From Euwallacea fornicatus (taxonomy: Eukaryota > Arthropoda > Insecta > Coleoptera > Curculionidae), in assembly GCF_040115645.1 (NCBI RefSeq), contig NC_089554.1:496001-560000 (forward strand): DNA of 64,000 nucleotides, read 5' to 3'. A program made the position numbers and the translations under genes. The notes beneath the pieces are model-generated. The model ran no database searches. It was not told where the DNA came from and saw only the letters and a list, made by a program, of their open reading frames with translations. Shown here one piece after another: positions 50,594 to 61,618 of the stretch. Each line of letters opens with the position of its first letter. Position 1 is the first letter of the stretch.

Positions 50594-51610
50594 TTTTACT
50601 CAGAGAAATAAAATTTTCCAATTTTTTTCAGTTAAACATTTTTTTAACATTAACTTGTTATACATTTTAAATTCAGAAAAATACTTTCTATAAAAAAATA
50701 CGGAGTTCTATTTAAAATTTTTCAGTTGACACCTAAAATACAAATTAAGTTTTAGAAAAATCAAGTTTGACATTATTTAATAGTCTGAATAATATCATTT
50801 TATATGGTTTTTAATTTAATAAAATCCGTTTATAAATTATTAATAGTATAATAAGTAGTAGTTAGTAGAGTTAGAACTATGCGCCTTGTTTTTTTATAAG
50901 ATACTCAGTATTATTTTTGTACAATTTGAAAGTTTTTTTCTGTGTCTTTGGAGAGTCGGTGGCATTGGTTTCCAAATCTGGTTTCTGTGTGCCGATTGAC
51001 TCTTTTAAGAAATGAGAGACAATTAAATCGTTTTTACAAATATTTTTTTATTTAGCAACGGATATAAAATATGTATAATAAGCCTATTTAATCACAAATG
51101 TATAAAATATTAACGAAAATAAAAACAAAATTTATTTTTTGTGTTTTACGAAGAGCCTTCAGAGAGGAACTGAAAATGTTTACAACTAACTTGCATAAAT
51201 TACGAAACATAAAATAAAACTAAATTAATAAGGAATAACAAAAATACTTTATACATTTTAACATTTTCGCGGATAAAAATATAATTTACGGCTAAGTCTA
51301 AAAAAAGTAAAGAACAAATTTTGCATCTGGGCTTGGCAATGTACAAAACAAGAAATAAATAAAAATTCTTTCTATAATAAAAATATTAATTACTAGTAAA
51401 GAAAACATAAAATAATACTCCACTTGGTACTTCTTTGACAAAATTATTTATTAATAATATCGCTACATTCCAAGCAATAGCTCAAAGCATTTGGGCATAA
51501 TTAACATTTGTAAAGAGTTTGAGTGTGTTTTCAATTTTTCTTGCAAGACTGATATCTTTTTCTGGATATTTGTTTGTTTCCGCCAAAATCTCGTCCACCC
51601 AATCCAATAA

Positions 51611-53810
51611 TATACAATGTGATTTATTGAGAATTGGACATGGCAAAACCTAAGATAGAGAACACCAAAATATGACGATTGAACTCAACACACCTTATAT
51701 CAATGTTGCGTTTCGGAATTACAGGGTGTTAAATGTTGAAATTTTATTTTAAAATTCCTTGATAATTTTTCGTATTTTCATAGCAACAACACCAAAATTG
51801 GTATACTTGGGTTTTGCAATATGCGAAGAAAGAATTTTGAGCTACTTTTCACGTAGCTCTGAGAAGGCGCCAATTATAATCCAACGCTTTCGTATAAATG
51901 ATAATATTTTTTTATGAGTGCATTTAAGGACAAAATTTATTCAATATAATGAAAAATCGTCTTCTTTTTCTTAAAAAAGGTATTATTGTTTGATCTCCAT
52001 ATTTCTCTTCGTTTACGAGATTTTTATCCATAAGTAAATAAAACATCTATTAATTTTGTTTTATTAATTTTCAAATCACTCTTTTGCCTCATTAGACAAA
52101 TAAAAAGCCATTAACAAAAGAAAAATAAGTTTTATTTAATCAACTGTTTGAAATGACCACCTTCCACCTCAATGCTCTTTACTATTCTTTTCTCAAAGAT
52201 TTTTTTATTTTAAATTAAAGATCAGCGTTATTTCTAATTTCATCCCCTGCTTGGTGAATTTTTGTTACAATTCATCGCAGGTATTAATTGTCTCTTCGTA
52301 TACAATTGCCTTTATATTTGAACATATTGTCCAACATAAATCGAATGGATTGAGGTGTGGACATATCGCGGGCCTTGGAAATTCACTTCCACGATAGATC
52401 CATCAATATGGAAAAACATTACTCAAATGTTGATGTACTTTCAGAAAAAAATTTGGGGTTGTCCCGTCTTGCATGAACCACACATTTTGGTGTAAATGTA
52501 GTGGCACATCTTCGAGAAGTTCGTTAAGTTGTCTTTGCAAAAAGTTGAAATAGAGAAGGCCATTTAAATTGGTTGGCAGTTTGAAAAGACCAATGAAAAA
52601 GTCGCCTATTACACTACACCAAATGTTGATCTTAAATTCGTGTTGGAAATGTTTTTATCGTACAGCATGTGGATTCTTAGAATCTCATAAATGGCTATTT
52701 TTCCAGTTGAATATTCCACGGCGCGTGAAAGTTGCCTCATCAGTAAATAGGATTTTGCTGAAAAAATTTTGATCTTCCTTTTGTTTCCCTTGTAAAAATC
52801 GAGCAAATCTTAAGCGAGCAGGATGATCTTCAGAGAGCAAGTTTTGAACTTGTGTGAAATGATAAGAATGGAATTTTTCTTTATGTAAAATTCTCCAGAC
52901 AAACGATTGACTCATTCCCATCGCTGCACTTAACCGACTTGTGCTTAAGTCTTTATTCTCAGTAATTCGCACTAAAACTTTGTCTTCCTGTTCGACCGGA
53001 ATAGTTCTTCGCGCATCATTGTTTTGGCTTTTAGGGCGAAAAGAACCTGTTTCTCCCAAACAATTGTACAAGTTTCTGAATAGTTTGTGATTGGGTTGTT
53101 GTCGGTTAGGATATAATTTAAGATACCTCCGTGATGCCACACGACCGTTAAAATTCATTTGAGCAAAAACACAAATCATATCGCTCATGTCATTAAAGGA
53201 AAAGTCATTATACCTTGGCATTTTCATTTTTAAATTACAATTATTTACTCAGGAAGAGCGACTGACAAGAAAATAGTGTAATTACGTTGACTAGCGCAAA
53301 TAACAAAAGCTAAATAATGCGTTCCTATGCAAGTGAACCACAGGCACCATCGTTTTTGAAGATTTGAAATGGTACGACACGAATTAATTAATGGATAAAA
53401 ATATCGTAAACGAGGAGAAATATGAGGATTAAACAAGAATACTTTGTTTGAGAAAAAATAGACGATCTTTCATTGTGTTGAATAAAATTTGCCCATAGGT
53501 GCACTCATAAAAATATATTATCAATTATACGGAAGCGTTGGGTTATAATTGGCGCCTTCTCAGAGCTACGTGAAAAGTAGCTCAAAATTCTTTCTTCGCA
53601 TATTGCAAAACCCAAGTATACCAATTTTGGTGTTGTTGCTATGAAAACACGAAAAATTATCAAGGAATTTAAAAATAAAATTTCAACATTTAACACCCTG
53701 TAATTCCGAAACGCAACATTGATATAAGGTGTGTTGAGTCCAATCGTCATATTTTGGTGTTCTCTATCTTAGTTTTTGCCATGTCTCATTCTCAATGAAT
53801 CACCATATAT
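51611..53810 (-). mobile_element. DDE transposon with inverted repeats of about 400 bp
   Basis: The arms 51611 to about 52035 and about 53400 to 53810 are inverted repeats. Paired landmarks include GATTTATTGAGAA with GATTCATTGAGAA, GACATGGCAAAA, CCAAAATATGACGATTG, GGAATTACAGGGTGTTAAAT and AGAAGGCGCCAATTATAA. The outer ends read TATACAATGTG and TATATGGTG. The CAGGGTGT core lies about 111 bp inside each end. It encodes one transposase gene (52140-53227, minus), which is decayed. Confidence 0.85.
52140..53227 (-). pseudogene. DDE transposase (DUF4817-type), decayed but nearly full length
   Basis: The intact frame 53227-52685 encodes the N-terminal domain (NDMSDMICVFAQMNFNG), a helix-turn-helix stretch (LSAAMGMSQSFVWRILHKEK) and the first catalytic site LFTDEATFTRRGIFNW. 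It is then broken. Further motifs follow in shifted frames: LLEDVPLHLHQNVWFMQDGT (second Asp) and HLNPFDL, where the expected SPDLNPLDF has lost residues of the third site. The C-terminus is EVEGGHF-like with a frameshift. Not active. Confidence 0.8.
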
Positions 53811-54002
53811 GTCTCTAAATTCCGACAGGTGTATCGTTTGGCGGCACTAAATTTATTAAAAGGTGTGCAATTTTGCTTCCATCGTTTTTTTCAGAAATTT
53901 GAAATTTTATTGTAAAAAATGGGTTATACAGGGTGTTTGGTTTATCGATACACATCCGAAAAAGGATGGTAGGTAAGATAATTGTGAACGTATTTGATTA
54001 TA

Positions 54003-55290
54003 CCAGGTCTGTAAATATGAAACCGGAATCTTTTAATAAAAAGTATAACTTAGCTGCGCAATAATTATAAAAAATATTTTATTCGAAATATTTCCCATCG
54101 TTACATATACATTTTTCCCATCTCTCTGGCAATTTGTGGATGCCACGCCAAAAGAACTGTTGTTCTTTCGAGGCAAACCATTCATCGAGCCATTTTTGAA
54201 CTGTTTCGTAAGAGGTGAAGTGCTATTCTGCAAGAGCGTGTCCCATCGATGCAAATAAGTGATAATCAGATGGTGCTAAGTCGGGTGAATAAGCCGCATG
54301 CGATAGTACTTCCCAATGAAACGTTCCAATCGTTTCCTTCACCAGTTTTGCAGTGTGTGATGGTGCATTGTCATGAAGCAATATCACCTTGTGTTGTCGT
54401 TCTTGATATTCTGGTCGTCTTTCACGCAAAGCTCGATGCAAGTCCATCATTTGTTGTCGGTAACGTTCAGTATTAACTATTTCTCCAGGTTTTAGCAGCT
54501 CATAACAAATTACGCCTTTTTGATCCCACCAAACACAGAGCATTGTTCTCCGTCCATATCGATTTGGTCTTGCTGACGATGCTGATGGTTCTCCTGGAGT
54601 TACCCATGATTTTTTACGTTTGGGATTCTCAAAATAGATCCAATTTTCGTCACTAGTCACAATTCGATGAAGAAATGACTTTCTATTATACCTGGTAAGC
54701 AACAATTGGCAAGTGGTTTTTCGATTTTCTTGCTGTCTTTCATTGAGTTCATGTGGAACCCATTTTCCTATCTTCTGAATTTTTCCCATAGCTTTCAAAC
54801 GAATGGAAATGGCTTCTCGTGTCACATTTAATTGGTTTGCTAATTGTTGTTGCGTTTGAGTATCGTCCTCATCTAGTAAAGCTTGCAACTCGCCGTCTTC
54901 AAACTTTTTCGGTGTTTTTCCACGCTCTTCGTTATTGACGTCAAAATTGCCACTTTTGAATTTTTTAAACCACTCATAGCACTGTGATTTTCCAAGGGCA
55001 TGTTCACCGTAAGCTTCAACAAGCATGCGATGTGAATCTGCAGCCGTTTTTTTCAAGTGGTAACAGAAAATTAATGCTGTCGGCAAATTGTAATTTGTAG
55101 GCACAAAATTTGACATACTCAAAGCTATTGCAAACTGTACTGCAGTACTGAACCTGTATTGTTATAACTTGAAAATCATTCTCAGATGTAAATAAGAGAT
55201 ATAGTACCCTAATAACAGGATAAGGTAGTACCTCTATTGACCACTAGGGATATTTGGAGGCAAATTCCGGTTTCATATTTACAGACCTGG
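54003..55290 (-). mobile_element. mariner transposon, nearly intact
   Basis: The terminal repeats 54001-54029 and 55264-55292 (counting the flanking TA) are a perfect 29-bp inverted match beginning TACCAGGTCTGTAAATATGA. TA target duplication on both sides. The 1288-bp length is typical of mariner. One transposase gene fills it, with a single nonsense codon. The perfect ends and open frame suggest a relatively recent insertion. Confidence 0.92.
54079..55122 (-). pseudogene. mariner transposase with one in-frame stop
   Basis: Cut-and-paste DD34D transposase of 347 codons. N-terminal helix-turn-helix motifs (CYEWFKKFKSGNFDV; LANQLNVTREAISIRLKAMG) precede WVPHEL. The catalytic residues are all present: VTSDENWI, LLHDNAPSHTAK, and 34 residues later the Asp of YSPDLAPSDYHLF. 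A TAG at 54223-54225 interrupts the frame after GHALAE, and the same frame continues to QKWLDEWFASK and a normal end KYFE. Everything else looks intact. Confidence 0.9.
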
Positions 55291-55799
55291 TATATACTAT
55301 TATTCGAAATGTCACGCATTTCCAGATATCGCCATTTTTCCGAATTTTACCAAATTCGCTGTTTACTTCCGTGTAAGTTACAATAAAAATTTAAAAGAAC
55401 ATTTGTTGTGATTCTATCGGTTTTCGCATAAATTTGAATATGTATTTTATCAATATCAAACATGTAGTAGTATCTGCATGTGAAAAAAAAATATGATGCT
55501 TTAAAATTCCAAAAATTAATATCAAACCTTGACTTTGTAAGTAAATAAAGAGAAAGATGTGAATGAAAGAGTCGTTCAAATATCTTTAAAAACTTCTTTG
55601 ACCATTGCTCTTTCGAATGATGTAGTGAAAGGCGCAGACTTAATGCTTCATAAGATATTTAATTAAAAAAGAAGAAAAAATGCAGAAAAAATACATAGGA
55701 CAATTTAACAAATTGAATAAAAACTTAATAAGTAATTATTATTTATGTAAATTAAACTATTAACTTATAACTAATTATTATTCTCAAAATGGGAACCAT

Positions 55800-56205
55800 C
55801 GTTTCTGATACAACATCGACATCTTCGTCTTATCTCTGTTATGGTTACTCCTAGCCTCATTTCAGCCTTCATTAGTTTCGCTGCATTTCATTAATTCTTT
55901 AAATGAGATGGTCTCGATCATGAATTTCCTCATTGTATACCAGTTCCTTCATTCGTCCCCAGATGTGACAGTAAACTGGGGTGAGATCTGGAGATCTGGC
56001 AGGCCATAATATCGGTCCATTTTGTCTTATCCATCTTTCAGGAAATTGATTATTTAAAAACTCTTTTATTGTTCTCTAATAATGGGCCGGACATCCATCA
56101 TTTTGAAATATTATTTTCGCTCTTACATCTAAAAGTACTTCATCATTTATATCTGGTAGATTATTTCTTAAAAATTCTAAATAATTTGATATCGATAAAA
56201 TAGAT
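55800..56205 (-). pseudogene. DDE transposase relic (DUF4817-type)
   Basis: Read on the minus strand: YLEFLRNNLPDINDE, KIIFQNDGCPAHY (second Asp), FLNNQFPERWIRQNGP, WPARSPDLTPVYCHIWG (here VY replaces the usual LD, losing the third Asp), RMKELVYNEEIHDRDH. Stops interrupt it. The N-terminal half is not seen. Confidence 0.65.
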
Positions 56206-56239
56206 ATTCAAGTTTATGCGAAAACCAATAGTCACAAAA

Positions 56240-56880
56240 AATGTTGTATTATTAGCCACCACCACTTTCTCCTATCTTTTGGGCAGTGTACAAATCTCAA
56301 GTTGATAAAACTGGTCATCCTTTAAAGCCATCAACCAATCCATTTAATTTTTTATATTTGCATAACACAGGAAGTGCTGATCAGTCAAGCCATGTACAAC
56401 TGATCGAAGCAAGTGATAGTCAGAGGGAGTCAGGTCTGGAGAATACGGCGAGTGAGGCAAGACTTCCATTTTCAATATTTCTAAGTATATCTTGACCACT
56501 TTCGCAAAATGGGGTCGAGAATTTTCATGCTGCAAAATCGCTTTAATCATATTTCCCGAGGTATCACGGGCATTTGTGTTTCAGTAATCGATTTAAACTC
56601 AAATTCTCAATGAACGTATCAATTATTTTTAGTTTTGACACGAGTGTTTATTAAGTAATACATCATATAATAAAAATAAATTCTGTATTTTCGAAAACCT
56701 TCTCCATTCCACCTTTATGCCGGTCTTCGACGTGAAAATCATCTTAGTTGATGCGTCAAAACCATTCACGATACGTTCTTTCATTAATGGTGGATTCACT
56801 ATAAATATTTGAAAACATACGAGCCTCAACCGCAGATTTCTTCATATTAAAGCAGAAAATTAAAACCTTCGGCAAATGAC
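56240..56880 (-). pseudogene. mariner transposase pseudogene with internal deletion
   Basis: Reading on the minus strand from about 56845: KKSAVEARMFSNIYSE and ERTYREWF, then VEDRHKGGMEKVFENTEF (N-terminal DNA-binding part). After a gap that removes the first catalytic Asp comes ILQHENSRPHFAKVVKIYLE (the usual HDN is HEN) and YSPDLTPSDYHLLRS, ending near EICTLPKR. It differs from the mariner at 54003-55290, so it is a separate family member. Confidence 0.65.
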
Positions 56881-57066
56881 GAGTATTTGGCTTGTAACTG
56901 ACATTTTTAATCGAGAATAACTTATGATGCAGACACGAATCGACTAATGTTCTTATGGAGTTATATTGACGACTGGTAAGTTTATTGCACGATGTCTATG
57001 ATCTCTTTATTTCGACTATTTCTTACCACTAAAGCCTTCTATAGTGCGTCCACGAATATGGACGTC

Positions 57067-58145
57067 TTATCATACTGAAGTGGAGGTGATATATTGATTC
57101 AAAATCTTTTCATGAAAATATCGCTTTCAGTTATACCAGAAATGAATGTCAACTTGATTATTTTAAATGGAACATCCTGTATATTATATCAAATTTCGAT
57201 TCCGCGGAACGTTAGGAATATTTTTAATGTAAAATGTTCTATACTTAAATTTTACAGTTTCGAGATACTTAGAATTTGGTAACAAAATGACTATTACAGT
57301 CATTAATGTAGTTGCTAATAATTCGCAAATGGCTAAGTATTTTGAAATGAAGTTTTCCGCTGTTATACAAAATACTTTTCTGCCGTTGAATCAGGTAGTC
57401 AAATCATGCTTTTCATGAGACGTGCTCAAAAAGGCAGCCCAAAATTTTCATTCAAAAATTGCAAACAATCTAATTTTTTAAATTGGAACCCCCTATTTTT
57501 TCAACAAATACATATTATTATATAACAAAAAAATAAGTGTTACTTTTAAATTCAATTGCCTATATTTAACATTTTTCTTATTAACAGTTTTCATTTTATT
57601 AAAAAAAAACATTTTCAATGTTTAGTACTCTACTTTAAGTATGACGGCACCATTAAATTATACAAAGGAATATTATCTCAACACGTTTATTATTTATGGT
57701 GAAGGTAACAAAGTATTAACCAAAACATATCATACATTTGGTGCTCGATATCCAGAAAAAACAAAGCCACCACAAAATGTTCTCAAACTCATAATAGATC
57801 ATTTTAAAACTAGTGGATCTATAAAAACACCTTACAGAAAATACAAGCTTATTGTTGATGACGAAATAATAGAAACTGCATTTTGCAATTAATTAGAATA
57901 TACATTAATGCTTGCAACTCTAATTTTTTTTTGGTAAATTCTAGACCTCTCGAAAACTGTAAAATTTAGGTATAGAACAGTATATGTGAAAAATATTTAT
58001 AGTGTTTCGCAGAATCGAAATTTGATATATTGTACAGGGTGGTCCATTTAAAATAAGCGAGTTGAAATTAATTTCCGGTATATCCATAAATTATATTTTT
58101 TTGAAAATATTTGTAATCAATAGATCACATCTACTTTAGTATGAT
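57067..58145. repeat. Pair of facing inverted repeats around a transposase fragment
   Basis: Arm 57067-57290 is the inverted partner of about 57930-58145. Paired landmarks are TCATACTGAAGTGG/CTACTTTAGTATGA, AATGGAACATCCTGTAT/TACAGGGTGGTCCATT, TATCAAATTTCGATTC, and TAAATTTTACAGTTT. The TACAGG cores point away from the enclosed segment, as if the ends of two neighbouring copies face each other. Confidence 0.55.
57641..57892 (+). pseudogene. Isolated N-terminal domain of a DUF4817-type transposase
   Basis: An intact 83-codon frame. YTKEYYLNTFIIYGEGNK... is the characteristic N-terminal helix bundle, and TPYRKYKLIVDDEIIETA is the start of the linker, where the family continues with a helix-turn-helix. 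The frame ends right there, and no catalytic domain follows. Either a truncated relic or a stand-alone DNA-binding peptide; the relic is more likely. Confidence 0.5.
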
Positions 58146-58419
58146 ATCCAAATGCCAACTTTTTCCTAGATACGGATGAGGCTCTTATTCATGAAACATC
58201 TTGTATAGCAGAACGGTGGCAGCAAAGTTGTGCACTTTTTATATTCATTTTAAATTTCAATAAGGATATTTTTTGCCCAGAACAATTGTTAAACAAATGG
58301 TATGCATTGAAAAGTTTCATCTTTGTATAGATATTTTCTTTGACCAATGAATAATATGACAGCATTTGATCCGGTCACTCTGGTAGTAGTTTCCGTTCTT
58401 TCTGTTTCCTTCTTTATTT

Positions 58420-58427
58420 TATAAAAG
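58420..58427 (+). promoter_or_regulatory. Candidate TATA box of the odorant-binding-like gene
   Basis: TATAAAAG lies 193 bp before the start codon at 58620, with an initiator-like TCA context 20-50 bp downstream. A TATA promoter would fit a tissue-specific gene. Not proven. Confidence 0.35.
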
Positions 58428-58619
58428 CTCGCATTTACTCAACAAACTACCTCACTTAATGTTAAACAGCTCACTGAACAGGAAAATACCCGACGACCTT
58501 TTCGATCTTCCTCACAATGAATCTATTCAGACAACGATTCTACATCAGACAAGAAATTAAAAATTTAATTGAGGCATCATAAACTATGAAATACCAAATT
58601 AATCAGTCAGTTGGTCACC

Positions 58620-60582
58620 ATGAAACTGATCGTACCAAACCTTACAGTACTTTCAATTTTTCTCTTTTATTTCAGCGTTAACTGCGATATCAAGAATAAC
58701 AAGGAAACCACTATTAAAGATTCCTTGAGAAATAACACAAATTCTCGAGTAAAGTATGAAGCTACCAACGAAAACACCAATAGTGGAGAACAGGGAAATA
58801 TATTGAAATATGAAGCTCAAAAATTGTTGAAGCCATGTGGAGTGGATAAAAACAACGACTCATATGATAATGAGTTCCACAGGAGAAATGGGAATAATAA
58901 CAATAATTACCAAAATATAAAACATAAGTATAGAAACAGTGGAAATGTATACAGTGGAAGTTACAAAGGAAATAAAAATGGAGAGCTATATGGAAATGCT
59001 GGAGATGAGGATGAAGATGAAGAATGGGGTTCAAACAGGTAAAATCAGCTTGAAAGTAGTTAAGTTCAACCAGGAACATGGAATGGAAATAGGGCTGGAT
59101 TTTCAAGGTACAGCCCCTACCCACAACAAAATTATGGACAGATGTCAAACAAAAACTACAGATTCCCTAGTAACCAAGACCAAGATCAGACTAATAATTA
59201 TTACCCATACAGAGCTAACAATCAAAATCATGGGTCTTATGGACAAGGCCAACCTCATAATCGGGATTCTGGCAACAACCACCAGCAAGGGTATGGTCTG
59301 TGGTTTTCTGGATCTCCTGGAAGAGGCCATGAGCCAAGTGGCAGCAATTCGTTTGATGTAAGGAAGCTTCATAATGGCTACAATACTAACGAAGATTGTC
59401 CTGATAATCGTGGAAATATGTTTGGTATGAAGGAATAATACTTTTATTGGTAATTAAGGAAATTCCTGTTTTTATTGTGAAGGAGGATTTGCCATACAGC
59501 CAAATAATCGTAGGTATCGATCGAGTTATTTTAGGGAAGATAGTAGGAATGATGAGGAAAATGATGACAATCAAGTAACTTACATTATGATAATTAAAAT
59601 TCAATGATTTAAAAATGTATAATTTTGTAGTGTGTGAGCCAGTGTGTCTTTGGTTATATGCATTTGGTGAGTAAAAAATTATTTCAAAGACAAGAAATTA
59701 TTCTGAATATTAGATAGATGAGGACAGGTCTCCTTCGGAGACTTTGATTATCAAATGGCTGCAGGAACATGTAGCAGAAAACGACATGGAGAGAATCAAA
59801 GCCTTGCGACATGTAAGAAAATGCTTTGCAATGTTGACATCTACTGGTAAGGAAAACTATATTTCTTCATTTGGAATCATTTGGTGTCCCCAATTTTTAA
59901 TTCAGTCGAGAGTTTCAGTCGTCGGTCAAATTTGATTTCTTAAAAATAAAATACTAGGTTCTCGTTGTTACACTAAACTAATCACTAGTGAATTACAGGG
60001 GTATATTACATAAAATTAAGATTTAAGTAATATAGGCGTATTAAACCAAGGTATTTATTATATATGTAACAAGTATAACAACGACAATTAAGCTATTACA
60101 TTAAGGTAGGTAGAGTTTTTATCGCATACATTGGCAAGCTGACAGCAGCAGCTTTAAGCAATTGGGTTGTAAAAACTTACCGCACGCAAGTCAAAATGCT
60201 ACCTTTGGATGTCAGTACTTTTTTCCGTACGTATGTTTGTCAAACTTTTAACGCACATTAATACAACAAATTTACAGAAGACAATAAAATTAAACAACAT
60301 TTCGTAGGATAAATATTGCTTCTAATAGGTGCAAAAATGTGTTTACTGCACTAAGTTGCTGACCTAAAGACTCGAAACGGAGTCTGTAGTTAGCGTACGA
60401 CAAAATATTACTTCCCACGCTTGTTAGGTATATGACTATTCCAGTTAGAATTAACTAACTAATTCAAGGTTCTATAAATTGATTTCTGTAGCGAACTGGT
60501 TTCTGTAATCATTGCAGATATCGAAGATGGTTGCGAATTCTCCTCGGAATTATCCAAATGCCTGCAATTGGATCTGGAGTAA
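58620..60582 (+). CDS. Odorant-binding-like secreted protein with long Asn-rich insert (OBP59a-like)
   Basis: Exons: 58620-59038, 59108-59409, 59459-59574, 59631-59666, 59714-59846, 60518-60582. Phases agree and give about 356 aa. The start MKLIVPNLTV begins a signal peptide ending near FYFSVNC. A KPCGVDK cysteine is followed by more than 200 residues rich in Asn, Gly, Tyr, Asp and Gln (NNNNNYQN, DEDEDEEW, QGQPHNRDSGNNHQQGYG). The C-terminal part has the insect OBP pattern: CVSQCVFGYMHL (C2-X3-C3), 43 residues, KCFAMLTSTDIEDGC (C4-X12-C5), EFSSELSKC (C5-X8-C6), ending LQLDLE. OBPs are usually about 120-150 aa mature; a long segment between C1 and C2 recalls the OBP59a/GOBP70 group, but that grouping is inference. 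Extra cysteines occur (EDCPDN, SCFYC). The 36-bp exon 4 and the 49-nt intron 2 are the weakest calls. Ligand and tissue unknown. Confidence 0.75.
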
Positions 60583-60640
60583 TTTCTACAGAACATTATT
60601 ATCTACTTACGCATTAGATGCAATATTATAAAATTACAAT

Positions 60641-60646
60641 AATAAA
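60641..60646 (+). terminator. Poly(A) signal of the odorant-binding-like gene
   Basis: AATAAA 58 nt after the stop codon at 60580-60582. Confidence 0.5.
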
Positions 60647-60706
60647 TCGTAATCTCACGAAAAATAACTTATGTATATTTTATTTCAAAACTCGTTATAT
60701 AGCAAA

Positions 60707-61163
60707 TATACGGGATGTAGCATATCATGGAGATATTTCATGGAGTGGTAATACTCCGCGAAATAATTAAAAATGCTAGAAACTCATGGTCAAAAATGCA
60801 CGATTTTGGATATACGGGGTGGCAAAGTTTAATTTTTTTTTCTCATTTTGCGTTTTCGTCACTTATGCTTTGAGTCAAATGTTCAAAATGTAAAACGTTA
60901 AAAATCAAAACTAAATTATTAAGATTTAGTCATTTTATTATAGAGAATCTTAAAGAAAAAGAAAATATGATATTTCAAACATTTTACTCAAGGCATACAT
61001 TAGAAAAACACATAATATGAGAAAAAATATTGGGAATTTTTCACTTTGTATATCGAAAATGGAGTTTTCTTTTCATCGTGGGTTTATTAATAACTTTTCG
61101 GTACTTCGGAGAGTACTATCGCTTCCTGAAATATCTCCATAATAATATGTTACATCTTGTATA
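60707..61163. mobile_element. Small inverted-repeat element (MITE-like)
   Basis: TATACGGGATGTAGCATATC at 60707 pairs inverted with TATACAAGATGTAACATATT from 61163. Pairing continues through ATGGAGATATTTCA for about 130 bp. About 457 bp, non-coding. The same terminus occurs alone at 42628-42672. Confidence 0.65.
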
Positions 61164-61618
61164 GGGTATCCCATTTGAAACGAAGGAGCCTAACTTCGTA
61201 CTGAAACTTCGGCATTACTGGCGAGGATGATACTTAACCATAATATTTCAAATAGAATTCACTGTAATTTATAAAAATATATTTTGGCAACGGTCAGTAA
61301 TGCCGACTGACCATCAAAGACCTGCACTTTTCACATTTGTTTTTCGGATAGCGAATATCTGAAACGTTGACTGTTTTATTGTTTGGGTCAAGATTTTGCC
61401 AATTTCTTGATCGTTGATGACTATCAGAGGAATTTGAGAAGTGCCAGAGAAGTTCTTGTAACGCTCTGTATGCTTTGATCAAAAATTTCTATGAGGAACC
61501 AGTTTGCTCTAGACAGAAGCATTTGCATAGTGTACGTAAGTTATGGAACATGAGATCTGCAGTCCACCTATTCCCCAAAGATGTGCTAACAACTATTCCC
61601 ATTTAACTATTTTCCACA

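Noticed and set aside
59039..59107. Apparent stop codons splitting the OBP-like gene after GSNR
   Set aside because: The two stops lie in a 69-nt segment with GT...AG ends whose removal keeps the frame, so an intron is more likely than a pseudogene.
58762..59604. Long frames antisense to, or out of phase with, the Asn-rich exon (for example 58762-59148 minus, 58939-59361 plus)
   Set aside because: Low-complexity codon repeats keep several frames open by chance; only the plus-strand frame from 58620 has a signal peptide and splices into the OBP exons.
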